The notes under the pieces: generated by a model | The model's input: the letters and a program-made list of their open reading frames with translations, nothing else | Database searches by the model: none | Told to the model about the DNA's origin: nothing | Shown here: piece by piece, positions 25,920-36,231 of the stretch | Position numbering within the stretch: the stretch's first letter is position 1 | Layout of the letters: the number at the start of each line of letters is the position of its first letter | Made by a program: the position numbers and the translations under genes | DNA from: Buchnera aphidicola (Sitobion avenae) | Lineage (GTDB): Bacteria > Pseudomonadota > Gammaproteobacteria > Enterobacterales > Enterobacteriaceae | DNA length: 64,000 nt | Reading direction: 5' to 3' | NCBI RefSeq assembly: GCF_005082585.1 | Contig: NZ_CP034855.1 | Span: 1-64,000 of the forward strand

Positions 25920-27749
25920 CTATTCTACTGTTACTGATTTAGCAAGATGTCTTGGTTGGTCAATACTTTTCCCTTTTTTTAATGCAATATAATAAGCTAG
26001 TAATTGTAGAGGAATTGTATAAAAAATAGGTGCTATTAATTCTTCTACATATGGCACTTTTATAATATTTAAATTTTTTTCATAATCAAATTCCTGATCA
26101 GAAAAAATATAAATTACACCACCTCTTGAACATATTTCCTTAATATTTTTTTTGTTTTTTTCTAATAATGAATTTTTAGGGGCAATCATAATAACTGGTA
26201 AATTTTTATCAATTAGTGCGAGGGGTCCATGTTTAAGTTCTCCAGAAGGATAAGCTTCTGCATGAATATAAGAAATTTCTTTTAATTTTAAAGCTCCTTC
26301 TATTGCAATAGGATATTGAATGCCTCGTCCAAGGAATAATATATTTTTTTTATCAGATAGCATATTAGCTATATTTTTTATTAATTGATTTTTTTTTAAA
26401 ATCTCTTCAATTCTAACAGGTAAAATGTTTAATGTTTGTATAATTTTTTTTAAAAGGTTATTATTTTCTTTTTTTAGATTTATTATTTTAGCGACTAACA
26501 TTAGTAAGACAGTTAATTGAGTTGTAAAAGATTTTGTTGAAGCTACTCCTATTTCTAAACCCGCTTTAGTTAATATGTAAAAATCAGATTCTCTTACTAA
26601 AGATGAGCTCTCCATATTGCATATAGTTAAATTCCCTAAATATCCAAGTGTTTTAGAATATCTTAATGCAGATAATGTGTCAGCAGTTTCACCTGATTGT
26701 GATAAAGTGATTAATAAACTTTTTTTTCTTACAACTAATTTTCTTGAAGAAAATTCTGATGCGATTTCAACATCACAAGGAATATGAGCAAGTGATTCAA
26801 ACCAATATTTAGAAACCATTGCTGCATTATATGAAGTACCACATGCAACTATTTGAATGTGTTCTGCATTGTAAAATATATTTTTTTCTTTTAATCCTAA
26901 TTCGGAAAAATGAACTTTATTATTATTTTGTAAACGGTTTTGTAATGTTTTTCGAATTGATTCAGGTTGTTCATATATTTCTTTTTCCATATAATGACGA
27001 TATTTTCCTTTTTTTACTGATTGATATTCTATATTAGATATAATTTCCTTTCTTTGAATGATAGAGTTATCTTTATCAATGATTTTAATTTTTTTTTTCT
27101 CAACAATAGCAATGTCGCCTTCTTCTAAGCATATAAACCGTTTTGTAATATGTAATAATGCAATTTGATCTGAAGCAATAAAATTTTCTTCTATTCCTAA
27201 TCCTACAATCAATGGACTTCCAGAACACGCAGCTATTAATCTTGAAGGATTATTTTTATCTATTATAACCATACTATAATTGCCATCTAATTTTTTTATG
27301 CTGTTTTGTATGACTTTTTTAAAGGAATCTTTTTTTTTATTTTGTTCCCAATGTAATAAATGAGCAATTACTTCTGTATCAGTATCAGAAGAAAATATGT
27401 ATCCTTTTTTTTGTAAAAATAAACGCAACTTAGAATTATTTTCAATAATACCATTATGTACAACAATTATATTTGAAGAAATATGTGGATGAGTGTTTTC
27501 TTTTGAAACCTTTCCATGAGTAGCCCAGCGTGTATGAGCAACACCAATATTACCTGATATTTTTTTTTTGTTTGTTTTTTTTATAAGTTCATTAACTTTT
27601 CCAACACAACGAATTCTAATAATATTATTTTCATTGTCTATAACAGCGAATCCTGAAGAATCATATCCTCGGTATTCTAGTTTTCTAATACTGTTAACAA
27701 GAAAATTAGTAATATTACGTTGTGCTACTGCAGCAACAATACCACACAT
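25920..27749 (-). CDS. glmS: Glutamine--fructose-6-phosphate aminotransferase (isomerising)
   Basis: Makes glucosamine-6-phosphate, the first step to UDP-GlcNAc and peptidoglycan. The 609 residues equal E. coli. The N-terminal glutaminase has the nucleophile Cys2 ([12 protein letters not shown]); two SIS sugar-isomerase domains follow ([28 protein letters not shown], and [19 protein letters not shown]), and the C-terminal end [11 protein letters not shown] matches. It is downstream of glmU on the same strand with a 74-bp gap. A run of 10 A bases (27560-27569) codes for KK in NKKKISG. Confidence 0.98.
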   Translation of the reverse strand: MCGIVAAVAQRNITNFLVNSIRKLEYRGYDSSGFAVIDNENNIIRIRCVGKVNELIKKTNKKKISGNIGVAHTRWATHGKVSKENTHPHISSNIIVVHNGIIENNSKLRLFLQKKGYIFSSDTDTEVIAHLLHWEQNKKKDSFKKVIQNSIKKLDGNYSMVIIDKNNPSRLIAACSGSPLIVGLGIEENFIASDQIALLHITKRFICLEEGDIAIVEKKKIKIIDKDNSIIQRKEIISNIEYQSVKKGKYRHYMEKEIYEQPESIRKTLQNRLQNNNKVHFSELGLKEKNIFYNAEHIQIVACGTSYNAAMVSKYWFESLAHIPCDVEIASEFSSRKLVVRKKSLLITLSQSGETADTLSALRYSKTLGYLGNLTICNMESSSLVRESDFYILTKAGLEIGVASTKSFTTQLTVLLMLVAKIINLKKENNNLLKKIIQTLNILPVRIEEILKKNQLIKNIANMLSDKKNILFLGRGIQYPIAIEGALKLKEISYIHAEAYPSGELKHGPLALIDKNLPVIMIAPKNSLLEKNKKNIKEICSRGGVIYIFSDQEFDYEKNLNIIKVPYVEELIAPIFYTIPLQLLAYYIALKKGKSIDQPRHLAKSVTVE

Positions 27750-27823
27750 ATTGACACCCTTTATTTTGTATTAAAATATTTTTTTACTTAGTATAAATAT
27801 ATTGATTTGATAGATAGTCATAA

Positions 27824-29200
27824 TTATTTTTTATCATTTTTTCTAGAACGCATCCAATTTTTTTTGTATCGTTGTTCTTTAGTGTTGTAAACCAAACAAG
27901 GTGTATTGACATCTTTTGTTAAAGTAGTACCTGCTGCAATAGTTGTATTATTCGCAATTTTTATTGGAGCAATTAATTGTGTATTAGAGCCGACTAAAAC
28001 ATTGTCACCAATAACAGTTTTAAATTTATTCACGCCATCATAATTACATGTAATACTACCTGCTCCAATATTCACTTTAGAACCAATTTCAGAATTACCC
28101 AGATAACTTAAATGTTTCACTTTAGATTTTGTTTTTATAATACTATCTTTTATTTCGACAAAATTTCCTATATGAACGTTATTATCTAATAAAGTATTCG
28201 ATCTTAAATGAGTAAAAGGACCTATAATACAACTTTTTCCTATTTTAGCATTTTCTATAATTGTATATGCTTGAATATTAGTTTGACTGCCAACAATACT
28301 ATTTCTAATAATACAACCAGGACCAATTTTAACATCATTTCCTAAAATGACGTTTTGTTCTAAAATAACACCTGTATCTATTTCAACATTATGACCATGT
28401 TGTAATGTTCCTCTAAGAATAAAATGCAATGGATTTTTTATTATAACTCCATCCATCAGCAATTTATTAATTTGTTTTTTTTGAAAAATCCTTTCTAAAA
28501 TAGATAATTGTAATTTATTGTTTATTCCTAATATTTCTTCATAATGCGAGGGTTGTACTGTTGTAATAAAATGTCCTTCAAGATAAGCTAAAGAAACAAT
28601 ATCTGTTGCATAAAGTTCTTGTTTTTGGTTTTTTTTATCAATTTTTTCTAACCATCTTTTTAAATCTTTACTTTTAGCTATAAAAATTCCTGAATATATT
28701 TCTTTAATATTTTTTTGTATACTAGTAGCATCTTGTTCTTCTACTATGCCGATAACTTTTCCGTTTTTTCGCAAAATACGTCCATATCCATTAGGATTTT
28801 TTACTTTCATAGTTAATAAACTAATTTTTGATATTTTTTTAGAACTTTGTAATTTTTTTATTGATGTTTCTGAAATAAATGGTACGTCTCCATATAGAAC
28901 TAGGATATTTTCATTATCTAAAGTTTTTTTTATAGCTAGTAGTATAGCTTGCCCTGTTCCTTCTGGTTTTTTTTGTATTATCCATTCAAGAGGAATATTA
29001 TGAATATTAGATGATATGAATTGTTTTTGATCATTATAAACCAATATAATTTTCTTGGGTTGTATAGATTGAGCAGTTTGTATTACATGTTCTAAAATTG
29101 TTTTTCCTCCTAAAAAATGCAATACTTTAGGATAATTAGATTTCATTCTAGTTCCTTTTCCTGCTGCTAGTATTACTATAATTGTTTCTTTTTTTAACAT
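27824..29200 (-). CDS. glmU: Bifunctional N-acetylglucosamine-1-phosphate uridyltransferase / glucosamine-1-phosphate acetyltransferase
   Basis: Converts GlcN-1-P to UDP-GlcNAc in two steps. I place the start at ATG 29200 (MLKKETIIVILAAGKGTRMKS), which matches the E. coli N-terminus and has AAGGGT upstream; a longer frame starts eight codons earlier. It gives 458 residues (456 in E. coli). The uridyltransferase has LAAGKGTRMK at 11-20 and YGDVPFIS; the C-terminal left-handed beta-helix shows hexapeptide repeats and the conserved NIGAGSITCNYDGVNK. In E. coli glmUS follows atpC; here it has been moved next to rpoH. Confidence 0.98.
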   Translation of the reverse strand: MLKKETIIVILAAGKGTRMKSNYPKVLHFLGGKTILEHVIQTAQSIQPKKIILVYNDQKQFISSNIHNIPLEWIIQKKPEGTGQAILLAIKKTLDNENILVLYGDVPFISETSIKKLQSSKKISKISLLTMKVKNPNGYGRILRKNGKVIGIVEEQDATSIQKNIKEIYSGIFIAKSKDLKRWLEKIDKKNQKQELYATDIVSLAYLEGHFITTVQPSHYEEILGINNKLQLSILERIFQKKQINKLLMDGVIIKNPLHFILRGTLQHGHNVEIDTGVILEQNVILGNDVKIGPGCIIRNSIVGSQTNIQAYTIIENAKIGKSCIIGPFTHLRSNTLLDNNVHIGNFVEIKDSIIKTKSKVKHLSYLGNSEIGSKVNIGAGSITCNYDGVNKFKTVIGDNVLVGSNTQLIAPIKIANNTTIAAGTTLTKDVNTPCLVYNTKEQRYKKNWMRSRKNDKK

Positions 29201-29407
29201 GAAGACCCTTTTTATATATATCATTAATTTATTTATTTTAAATAAAAGATTTTTGATTGAATAGTTTTAATTACTTATGAAGTATTTTTTATCGTTATTT
29301 TATTAATTTAAGAATAAGAAAACTTTAATAAATAATTTTTATATGTAAATTTATGTGTATATAATATTTTTTACAATAATAAATATTATTTATTTTAAGG
29401 TTTTTTT

Positions 29408-30226
29408 ATGTGTCTAGTTATTGCAGTAGATTTAGATGGTACTTTGCTTTCTTCAGGGAATAAAATTACAGAATATACTAAAGAGATTATACATCTATTA
29501 ATAGAAAAAAATTTTTATTTTATTTTTGCTTCAGGCCGTCACTACATAGACGTCGTTGATATTAGAGATAGTTTAGAAAAAAAAGTTTTTATGATTACTT
29601 CTAATGGTGCTAAAATTTATAATTTAGATAATAAACTTATATTTAGTGATAATTTAGAAGAAGATATTGCTTCACAACTTTGTAGAATAAAATATTTAGA
29701 TGCAGAAATTATTACTCAGGTATATCAAAAGAATCAATGGTATATAAACAACAATGAAATAGGTAATCAATTTTGCTCTGCTCTCTCCTCATTAAGATAT
29801 CAATATTTTCATCCAGACAATTTAAATTTTAAAAATATTAGCAAGGTTTTTTTTACAAGTAAAAATTTGAAAAAATTATATATTCTTGAAAAAAAAATTA
29901 TTAACTTATATGGCAATAAAGTTCATATTAGTTTTTCAGTTCCAGGTTGTCTTGAGGTTGTATCAGGAACTACTTCAAAAAGTTATGGATTAAAATTAAT
30001 ATCTAATTTATTAGGAATTTCTTTAGATCATTTCATTGCTTTTGGAGATGGAATGAATGATCAAGACATGTTAACCATTGTTGGCAAAGCATATATTATG
30101 AAAAATGCAGATGCACGTTTGAAAGCAGCATTGCCACATATCGAAATTATTGAAAGTAATAATGATCATGGTGTTGCAAGATGTTTAAATAAAATTTTTT
30201 TAGAAAATGATAAATATATATTATAA
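29408..30226 (+). CDS. yigL: HAD-superfamily (Cof-type) phosphatase YigL
   Basis: Haloacid-dehalogenase phosphatase; the E. coli orthologue YigL has pyridoxal-phosphate phosphatase activity. The 272 residues carry HAD motif I DLDGTL with nucleophile Asp8 and acid Asp10, a C2-type cap domain in the middle, and the last motif GDGMNDQDM with the Mg-binding aspartates. Long stretches match E. coli YigL (MITSNGAKIYNLDNKLIF). It lies beside metR-metE as in E. coli, though pldB and yigM are gone. The exact in vivo substrate is inferred. Confidence 0.93.
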   Translation: MCLVIAVDLDGTLLSSGNKITEYTKEIIHLLIEKNFYFIFASGRHYIDVVDIRDSLEKKVFMITSNGAKIYNLDNKLIFSDNLEEDIASQLCRIKYLDAEIITQVYQKNQWYINNNEIGNQFCSALSSLRYQYFHPDNLNFKNISKVFFTSKNLKKLYILEKKIINLYGNKVHISFSVPGCLEVVSGTTSKSYGLKLISNLLGISLDHFIAFGDGMNDQDMLTIVGKAYIMKNADARLKAALPHIEIIESNNDHGVARCLNKIFLENDKYIL

Positions 30227-30266
30227 AGTTAATAAAAAATTTTATATGCTATTGTGCATTATACAG

Positions 30267-31181
30267 TTAATATTGTTTTAATATATTACGAATAAAGTGC
30301 AAATGTACAGAAGCATGTAAACGTATAGAATGAATAAAATTTTTTATAACTAGTTCTTTTTGTTCACCATTTCGTATAGCTGCATACAATCGTCTCCATA
30401 TTCCATTTCCTATTCTTTTTGTGACGATTAAACCTTGATGTTCAAAGTTTTCTACTACCCAATGGGGTAGTGCGGTGATCCCCATTTGTGCTGATACCAT
30501 TTGAATTAAAAGAAATGTGTTATTTACATTTTTAAAAATAGGTACAATACCAGATGGTTGTAAAAAATGTTTCCATATGTCTAGTCTATATCGTTGAACA
30601 GGATAAATCATGAATCTTTCAGATGCAAGATCTTCTGGTGTAATATTATTATTTTTAAATACTAAAGGATGTTTAGGAGACAATACTAATCGTACTTCAA
30701 AATCGAAGATTGGTGCATAAAATAAATTATTCCGTGGTAATACTTCGGAAGTTAGTACAATATCAAGCTCTCCTTTTTGTAAAAATTGTTGAGGATTAAA
30801 CATCATATCAGAATAAAAATCTACTTCTACTTTTGGATTATTTTTTTGGAAAGTTTCTATTGCTGGTATCAACGATTGAATACAACTGTGACATTCAATT
30901 GCTAGACGAATGATCATATGATGAGAATCTTTACATAATTGTATTGCTTTTTTTATTTTAGGCAGTATTTCTTCTGATAGTCGAAGTAAAATATTACCTT
31001 GGATTGTAAATATTATAGGATTGCTTTTTCTAATAAATAATTTAAATCCTATTTTTTTTTCTAATTGATTACATTGGTGTGATATCGCTGATTGTGTTTG
31101 ATGAAGTTGAATTGCAGCTGCACTTAATGAGCCATTATTTTTTAAAGCTTGTAATGTTCGAAGATGTTTTATTTCGATCAT
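30267..31181 (-). CDS. metR: LysR-type regulator MetR
   Basis: Homocysteine-responsive activator of metE. The 304 residues have an N-terminal winged helix-turn-helix ([20 protein letters not shown], about residues 17-36) and a LysR substrate-binding domain; the start [19 protein letters not shown] is like E. coli MIEVKHLKTLQALRNCGSL. It is divergent from metE, with 143 bp between. A dedicated transcription factor is notable in a genome of this type, where most regulators have been lost. AAGGAA is its ribosome site. It appears intact. Confidence 0.97.
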   Translation of the reverse strand: MIEIKHLRTLQALKNNGSLSAAAIQLHQTQSAISHQCNQLEKKIGFKLFIRKSNPIIFTIQGNILLRLSEEILPKIKKAIQLCKDSHHMIIRLAIECHSCIQSLIPAIETFQKNNPKVEVDFYSDMMFNPQQFLQKGELDIVLTSEVLPRNNLFYAPIFDFEVRLVLSPKHPLVFKNNNITPEDLASERFMIYPVQRYRLDIWKHFLQPSGIVPIFKNVNNTFLLIQMVSAQMGITALPHWVVENFEHQGLIVTKRIGNGIWRRLYAAIRNGEQKELVIKNFIHSIRLHASVHLHFIRNILKQY

Positions 31182-31324
31182 GAGATTCCTTCATATCGAT
31201 AATTAACTATTTACGCTTGCTAATTTTCTTTAATACTAGAATTATAAGATATTTGTTTTATACAAAGCAATTGTAAATTATATTCAAAAAAATATTTTAA
31301 CTAAGAAAATAGGATATATTTAAA

Positions 31325-33601
31325 ATGAAAATTTTAAATCACACTCTTGGTTTTCCAAGAATAGGCGTGAATCGTGAGTTGAAAAAAGCTCAAGAAAAAT
31401 ATTGGTCTGGTAATCTTTCAAAACAAGATTTGTTATCTGTTGGATATGAATTAAGAAAAAAAAATTGGCAAAAACAAAAAGAGTCTGGAATTGATTATAT
31501 TCCAGTAGGAGATTTTGCTTGGTATGATCATGTATTAACTACTAGCATGATGTTAGGTAATATTCCAGAAAGACATAATAATATTATTAGTTCTGTTGAT
31601 TTAGATTGTTTGTTTCGTATTGCACGAGGTCATGCTCCAGATATTGCAGCTTCAGAAATGACTAAATGGTTTAATACTAATTATCATTATATTGTACCTG
31701 AATTTTATAAAGATAAAGTTTTTAAATTTTCTTGGAAACAAATTTTAGATGAAGTAGACGAAGCATTATCATTAGGTTATAAAGTTAAGCCTATACTTTT
31801 AGGTCCAATTACATATCTTTGGTTAGGAAAAGTAAAAGGGAAATATTTTGATCGGCTTGATATTTTAAAAGATATAATACCAATATACAAATATGTTTTA
31901 AAAGAATTATCTAATCGCGGTGTTGATTTTGTTCAAATTGATGAACCTGTTCTAGTTTTAGAATTACCAAAAAAATGGCAAGATGCTTATTATGATGTTT
32001 ATAAAGAATTGTTCGGAATAACCAAGTTACTTCTTACAACATATTTTGATAGTATTGAACATAATATAGAATTTATTCGCGACTTACCAGTGCAAGGGAT
32101 TCATATTGATTTAGTGTTTGGAAAATATAATTTAAATAATTTCATTTCTAAAATACCATCAGAATGGATGCTTTCTTTAGGTGTTATTAATGGTCGAAAT
32201 ATTTGGCGTGCTGATCTTGTAAAATGGTTTAAATCTATTAAATTAATCTTAAAGAATCATAGAAAAATATTAATTGGTTCATCTTGTTCTTTATTACACA
32301 CACCAGTTGATTTAGAAACAGAACAGAATTTAGATGCAGAAGTCAAAAAATGGTTTTCTTTTTCTGTACAAAAATGTATAGAGTTAAAATTATTATCAAA
32401 TGCTTTAAATAATGATGATATTGATTTAATCACACAATGGAGTTTGCCTATTAAGGAGCGTAGTTTTTCTAAAAGAGTACATAAAATTGCAGTAGAAAAT
32501 CGTTTATCTAATATTGTAATAGATAAATATCAACGTTTAAATTCTTACAATATTCGTACTATAGAACAAAATAAAAAATTTAATTTACCTATTTTACCAA
32601 CAACTACTATTGGATCTTTTCCTCAAACTATTGACATAAGAAAATTACGACGTGATTTTAAATCTGGAATAATAAATAAAGAAGAATATTCAAAAGGAAT
32701 TAAAAATCACATTCAAAAAGTTATAAGAATACAAGAAGAATTAGATATAGATGTTTTAGTTCATGGTGAAGCCGAAAGAAATGATATGGTAGAATATTTC
32801 GGTGAAAATTTAGAGGGATTTGTTTTTACAGATAACGGATGGGTTCAGAGTTATGGTTCGCGTTGCGTTAAACCTCCTATTATTATTGGAGATATAAGTC
32901 GTCCGAAACCAATTACTATAGAATGGTCTAAATACGCTCAATCTTTAACTAAAAAACCAGTTAAAGGCATGTTAACAGGACCTGTTACAATTTTATTTTG
33001 GTCTTTTCCTAGGGAAGATGTTTCATTAAAAAAAATGGCAACACAAATTGCTTTAGCACTGCACGATGAAGTGCTAGATTTAGAAAAAGAAAAAATAGAA
33101 ATAATTCAAATTGATGAACCAGCATTGCGAGAAGGTTTACCCTTACGGAAAAGTTCTTGGGCTGAATATTTATCTTGGGCAGTAAATGTATTTCGTTTAA
33201 GTGCTTCAGGTGTTAAAAACACGACGCAAATTCATACTCATATGTGTTACTGTGAATTTAATGATATAATGGATGCTATTGCATTATTAGATGCAGACGT
33301 AATTACGATTGAAACAGCTCGTTCAGATATGGAATTATTAGAATCATTCAAAAAATTTAAATATCCTAATGAAGTAGGTCCTGGAGTATATGATATTCAT
33401 TCATCGAATATACCAAGTGTAAAATCAATAATGATGCTTTTAAATAGAGCAATTAAATATATTCCTTTAAAACGTATTTGGATTAATCCAGATTGCGGCT
33501 TAAAAACACGAAATTGGAATGAAACAATATTAGCATTGAAAAATATGGTTGAAGCAACAAAAACTCTCAGAAAAGAAATTAAAAACAGTCATTTAAAATA
33601 A
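31325..33601 (+). CDS. metE: Cobalamin-independent methionine synthase MetE
   Basis: Transfers the methyl group of 5-methyltetrahydropteroyl-triglutamate to homocysteine. The 758 residues (753 in E. coli) form two barrel halves. The zinc ligands are present: His and Cys in [10 protein letters not shown], Glu further on, and Cys in NPDCGLKTR. The N-terminal [13 protein letters not shown] is typical. It works with MetF (50.0-50.9 kb). In Buchnera homocysteine is thought to come from the host, since the early methionine genes are missing. Confidence 0.98.
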   Translation: MKILNHTLGFPRIGVNRELKKAQEKYWSGNLSKQDLLSVGYELRKKNWQKQKESGIDYIPVGDFAWYDHVLTTSMMLGNIPERHNNIISSVDLDCLFRIARGHAPDIAASEMTKWFNTNYHYIVPEFYKDKVFKFSWKQILDEVDEALSLGYKVKPILLGPITYLWLGKVKGKYFDRLDILKDIIPIYKYVLKELSNRGVDFVQIDEPVLVLELPKKWQDAYYDVYKELFGITKLLLTTYFDSIEHNIEFIRDLPVQGIHIDLVFGKYNLNNFISKIPSEWMLSLGVINGRNIWRADLVKWFKSIKLILKNHRKILIGSSCSLLHTPVDLETEQNLDAEVKKWFSFSVQKCIELKLLSNALNNDDIDLITQWSLPIKERSFSKRVHKIAVENRLSNIVIDKYQRLNSYNIRTIEQNKKFNLPILPTTTIGSFPQTIDIRKLRRDFKSGIINKEEYSKGIKNHIQKVIRIQEELDIDVLVHGEAERNDMVEYFGENLEGFVFTDNGWVQSYGSRCVKPPIIIGDISRPKPITIEWSKYAQSLTKKPVKGMLTGPVTILFWSFPREDVSLKKMATQIALALHDEVLDLEKEKIEIIQIDEPALREGLPLRKSSWAEYLSWAVNVFRLSASGVKNTTQIHTHMCYCEFNDIMDAIALLDADVITIETARSDMELLESFKKFKYPNEVGPGVYDIHSSNIPSVKSIMMLLNRAIKYIPLKRIWINPDCGLKTRNWNETILALKNMVEATKTLRKEIKNSHLK

Positions 33602-33636
33602 ATTAGTTTTCTGTTATCTTTATAAAACAACTTGAT

Positions 33637-33684
33637 ATTAAATCATCTTTTAGATTTTTTTAAAATCTAAAATGATGATTTAAT
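33637..33684. terminator. Bidirectional terminator between metE and purH
   Basis: A long inverted repeat: ATTAAATCATC-TTTTAGATTTT pairs with AAAATCTAAAA-TGATGATTTAAT over a three-base loop, with a single-base bulge. It sits between the convergent stops of metE and purH. Flanking short T-rich and A-rich sequence suits termination in both directions. Confidence 0.7.
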
Positions 33685-33721
33685 ACTTTTGTAATTTGCA
33701 TATTTTTTACAAACTAAAAAA

Positions 33722-35299
33722 CTAATGTTTAAAATGACGTTTGTTAGTGAAAATCATTGTGATATTATGTTCGTTTGCAGCTTGAATAACTTCTTCATCA
33801 CGTATTGAACCTCCAGGTTGAATTATACAAGTAATACCAACAGAAGCGGCGCTGTCAATCCCATCTCTAAAAGGAAAAAATGCATCAGAAGCCATAGTCG
33901 CTCCAATAACATTCAAACCTTGATCTTTTACTTTCATATTAGCTAATTTAGTAGAATAAATTCTACTCATTTGACCAGCACCTATACCAAGTGTTACTTC
34001 ATTACGACCGTATACAATAGCATTTGATTTAACAAATTTAGAAACTCTCCAAGAGAATATTGAGTCTTTTAGTTCTTTTTTTGTTGGTATACGTTTTGTT
34101 ACAAAATTCCATAATCTATAATCTACGTCACAAAAATCATATTCTTGTACAAGCAATCCATTAGAAATTTTTTTTAAATCTAATCCTATTTTATTTTTTT
34201 CTAATTTTCCAGTAATCAGTAATCTTATGTTTTTCTTTTTTTCTAATGTTTTTAATGCTAAATCACTTATTTCCGGAACAAGAATAACTTCAATAAATTG
34301 TTGGTTAATAATTGTTTGAGCTGTTTTTTCATCTAATGTTTTATTGAAAGCAATCACACCTCCAAACGCTGAAATAGGATCAGCATTGTATGCTGACAAA
34401 TATGATTCTAAAATATAATTGCTTACTGCAACACCACAAGGGTTTCCATGTTTTACAATAACGCAAGCGGGTCTATTAAATTCTTTTACACATTCTAATG
34501 CTGTATCAGAATCTAATATATTATTATAAGACAGAGTTTTTCCTTGAATTTGATGTGCGGTACTCACTGTTCCAGATTTAAATATATTTTTTTCTATATA
34601 AAAAGATGCTTTTTGGTGATGATTTTCTCCATATCTTAAATCTTGTTTTTTTATAAAAGAAAATTTTATTTCGTTAGGGAATAAATAATTTTCATTGTTT
34701 TTATGCAAAGCATTTTTTTTTATAAAATATCGTGAAATAATTTTTTCATAAGATGATGTATATTCAAATGCTTTTGATGCTAAATTAAATCTTTTTTCTA
34801 TATTCATAGTATTATTATTTATAGAATTAATAGTTGGGTGAAAATCAGAATAATCTACTATAACTATAACATTTTTATAATTTTTTGCTGAAGCACGTAC
34901 GAGTGTCGGTCCACCTATATCAATATTATTTATTATGTCATCTATATCATTTGTTTTAATATTTTTTATTTTTTCAAATGGATAGAAATTCACAATAACC
35001 ATATCTATTGGGCAAATATTATATAATTCCATAACTTCTTTATCTTGATTTTTTCTTCTTAAAATACCACCCATAATTTTAGGGTGTAATGTTTTAATAC
35101 GTCCATCCATTATTTCGGGAAAGTTTGTATAATCAGATATTTCTGTTACAAGTATATTATTTTTTTTTAAAATTTCAGCAGTACCTCCTGTTGAAAATAA
35201 ATTAATTTTATTTTTTATTAGTATCTTTGCTATTTCTAAAACGTTTTTTTTATCTGATACACTAATTAATGCGTTTTTTATAAAATTATCTGATTGCAT
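33722..35299 (-). CDS. purH: Bifunctional AICAR transformylase / IMP cyclohydrolase PurH
   Basis: Performs the last two steps to IMP: formylation of AICAR, then ring closure. The 525 residues (529 in E. coli) have the N-terminal MGS-like cyclohydrolase domain (SVSDKKNVLEIAK, STGGTAEIL, GRIKTLHP) and the C-terminal transformylase with catalytic Lys-His in VKHGNPCG. purD, its usual partner, is not adjacent. In Buchnera the substrate AICAR is produced by histidine synthesis, so retention of purH alone makes metabolic sense. Confidence 0.98.
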   Translation of the reverse strand: MQSDNFIKNALISVSDKKNVLEIAKILIKNKINLFSTGGTAEILKKNNILVTEISDYTNFPEIMDGRIKTLHPKIMGGILRRKNQDKEVMELYNICPIDMVIVNFYPFEKIKNIKTNDIDDIINNIDIGGPTLVRASAKNYKNVIVIVDYSDFHPTINSINNNTMNIEKRFNLASKAFEYTSSYEKIISRYFIKKNALHKNNENYLFPNEIKFSFIKKQDLRYGENHHQKASFYIEKNIFKSGTVSTAHQIQGKTLSYNNILDSDTALECVKEFNRPACVIVKHGNPCGVAVSNYILESYLSAYNADPISAFGGVIAFNKTLDEKTAQTIINQQFIEVILVPEISDLALKTLEKKKNIRLLITGKLEKNKIGLDLKKISNGLLVQEYDFCDVDYRLWNFVTKRIPTKKELKDSIFSWRVSKFVKSNAIVYGRNEVTLGIGAGQMSRIYSTKLANMKVKDQGLNVIGATMASDAFFPFRDGIDSAASVGITCIIQPGGSIRDEEVIQAANEHNITMIFTNKRHFKH

Positions 35300-35423
35300 A
35301 ATATATTTTCTTGTTTTTAATAAAAAATTAAATATTTTGTTATATCATATAAGAATATTATTTTATATTTAGATTAGTTTAAATATATAATTATTTTATA
35401 TAACGATAAATAGAATATGTATT

Positions 35424-35442
35424 AAGGGGCGTAATGCCCCTT
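35424..35442. terminator. Hairpin after hupA
   Basis: AAGGGGC (35424-35430) pairs with GCCCCTT (35436-35442) over GTAAT. It is a compact, G+C-rich stem 22 bases after the hupA stop codon. A run of only two or three Ts follows in either direction, so it may be a transcript 3'-end stabiliser rather than a strong intrinsic terminator. Confidence 0.55.
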
Positions 35443-35463
35443 TGAATATCTTGTAAATTATAA

Positions 35464-35736
35464 TTATTTAATCGCATTTTTTAATGTTTTACCAGATGTA
35501 AAACTAGGAACCTTTGTAGCAGGGATTTGTATTTCTTTTCCTGTTTGAGGGTTTCGTCCTGTACGAGATGATCTTAAATTAACTTTGAAAGTGCCGAATC
35601 CAACTATTTGCACAGATTCACCTTTTCTTAAAGAATCTATAATAGTTGATAATGTTGTTTCTAAAGTTAATTTAGCTTGTGTTTTAGATAAATTAGATTT
35701 TTTAGAAATAACATTTATTAATTGAGTTTTATTCAT
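35464..35736 (-). CDS. hupA: DNA-binding protein HU-alpha
   Basis: Histone-like DNA-bending protein. The 90 residues equal E. coli HU-alpha: [10 protein letters not shown] onwards, the intertwined beta arms with the family signature GFGTFKV...RTGRNPQTG, and Pro63-equivalent in [11 protein letters not shown]. It is likely to be the main nucleoid protein of the reduced genome. In E. coli it lies near purHD, so the purH-hupA link is ancestral. AAGGAAAAA precedes the ATG. Confidence 0.98.
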   Translation of the reverse strand: MNKTQLINVISKKSNLSKTQAKLTLETTLSTIIDSLRKGESVQIVGFGTFKVNLRSSRTGRNPQTGKEIQIPATKVPSFTSGKTLKNAIK

Positions 35737-36231
35737 TATTTTTCCTTTTTTTATTTAAATGTAAAAATTAATGATTTATTTAGATATTTTTTTTAATAAA
35801 TTTAGAGAAAGAAAATTGATTTAAACTTTTATATTGATCACAAATAATATAAAAAGAAAGAAGAATTAGATTAAAAATTTTCAATATATCTAAAAACTAT
35901 TAAAATGTATTATATGAAAATTATATATTTATCAAAAAAATTATTTTTTTAATCTAATGAAAATTGATTTTTTATTGAGTTTTTTATAAATATGAATTTA
36001 TAATTAACTCCTTTATTACATATAAATAAAAGGAAATAAATTTTTTAAGCATAGCAAGAATTTTAAAAAACGTAATAATTCTATTCGAGAAATAATTTTT
36101 AAAAGATCGCAGTTATATTTTTAAAAAAAAAGTCTTATTTGTTCCAATTATGATGTAAAATTATCATATTTTCACTGTGGCTGCTTTTAAGAGCAGCCAT
36201 AATTGAGGCATATAAAAACATTAAAGACAAT
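35737..36231. other. hupA-rpoC intergenic region
   Basis: A 495-bp A+T-rich stretch on the downstream side of rpoC, containing the hupA promoter somewhere and the post-rpoC hairpin at 36178-36199. I see no open frame with family resemblance, no tRNA-like fold and no repeat. In E. coli thiamine genes follow rpoC after a gap; no remnant of them is recognisable. Confidence 0.5.
36178..36199 (-). terminator. Hairpin after rpoC
   Basis: TGGCTGCT (36178-36185) pairs with AGCAGCCA (36192-36199) over six bases. It lies 33 bases after the rpoC stop codon. On the minus strand no U-tract follows, so if this ends the rpoBC transcript it does so weakly or by protecting the 3' end. Confidence 0.55.

Noticed and set aside
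31181-31193. MetR-like box TGAGATTCCTTCA at the metR start
   Set aside because: It fits TGAAN5TTCA with one mismatch, but it coincides with the metR start codon and its AAGGAA ribosome site on the other strand, which by themselves explain the sequence.
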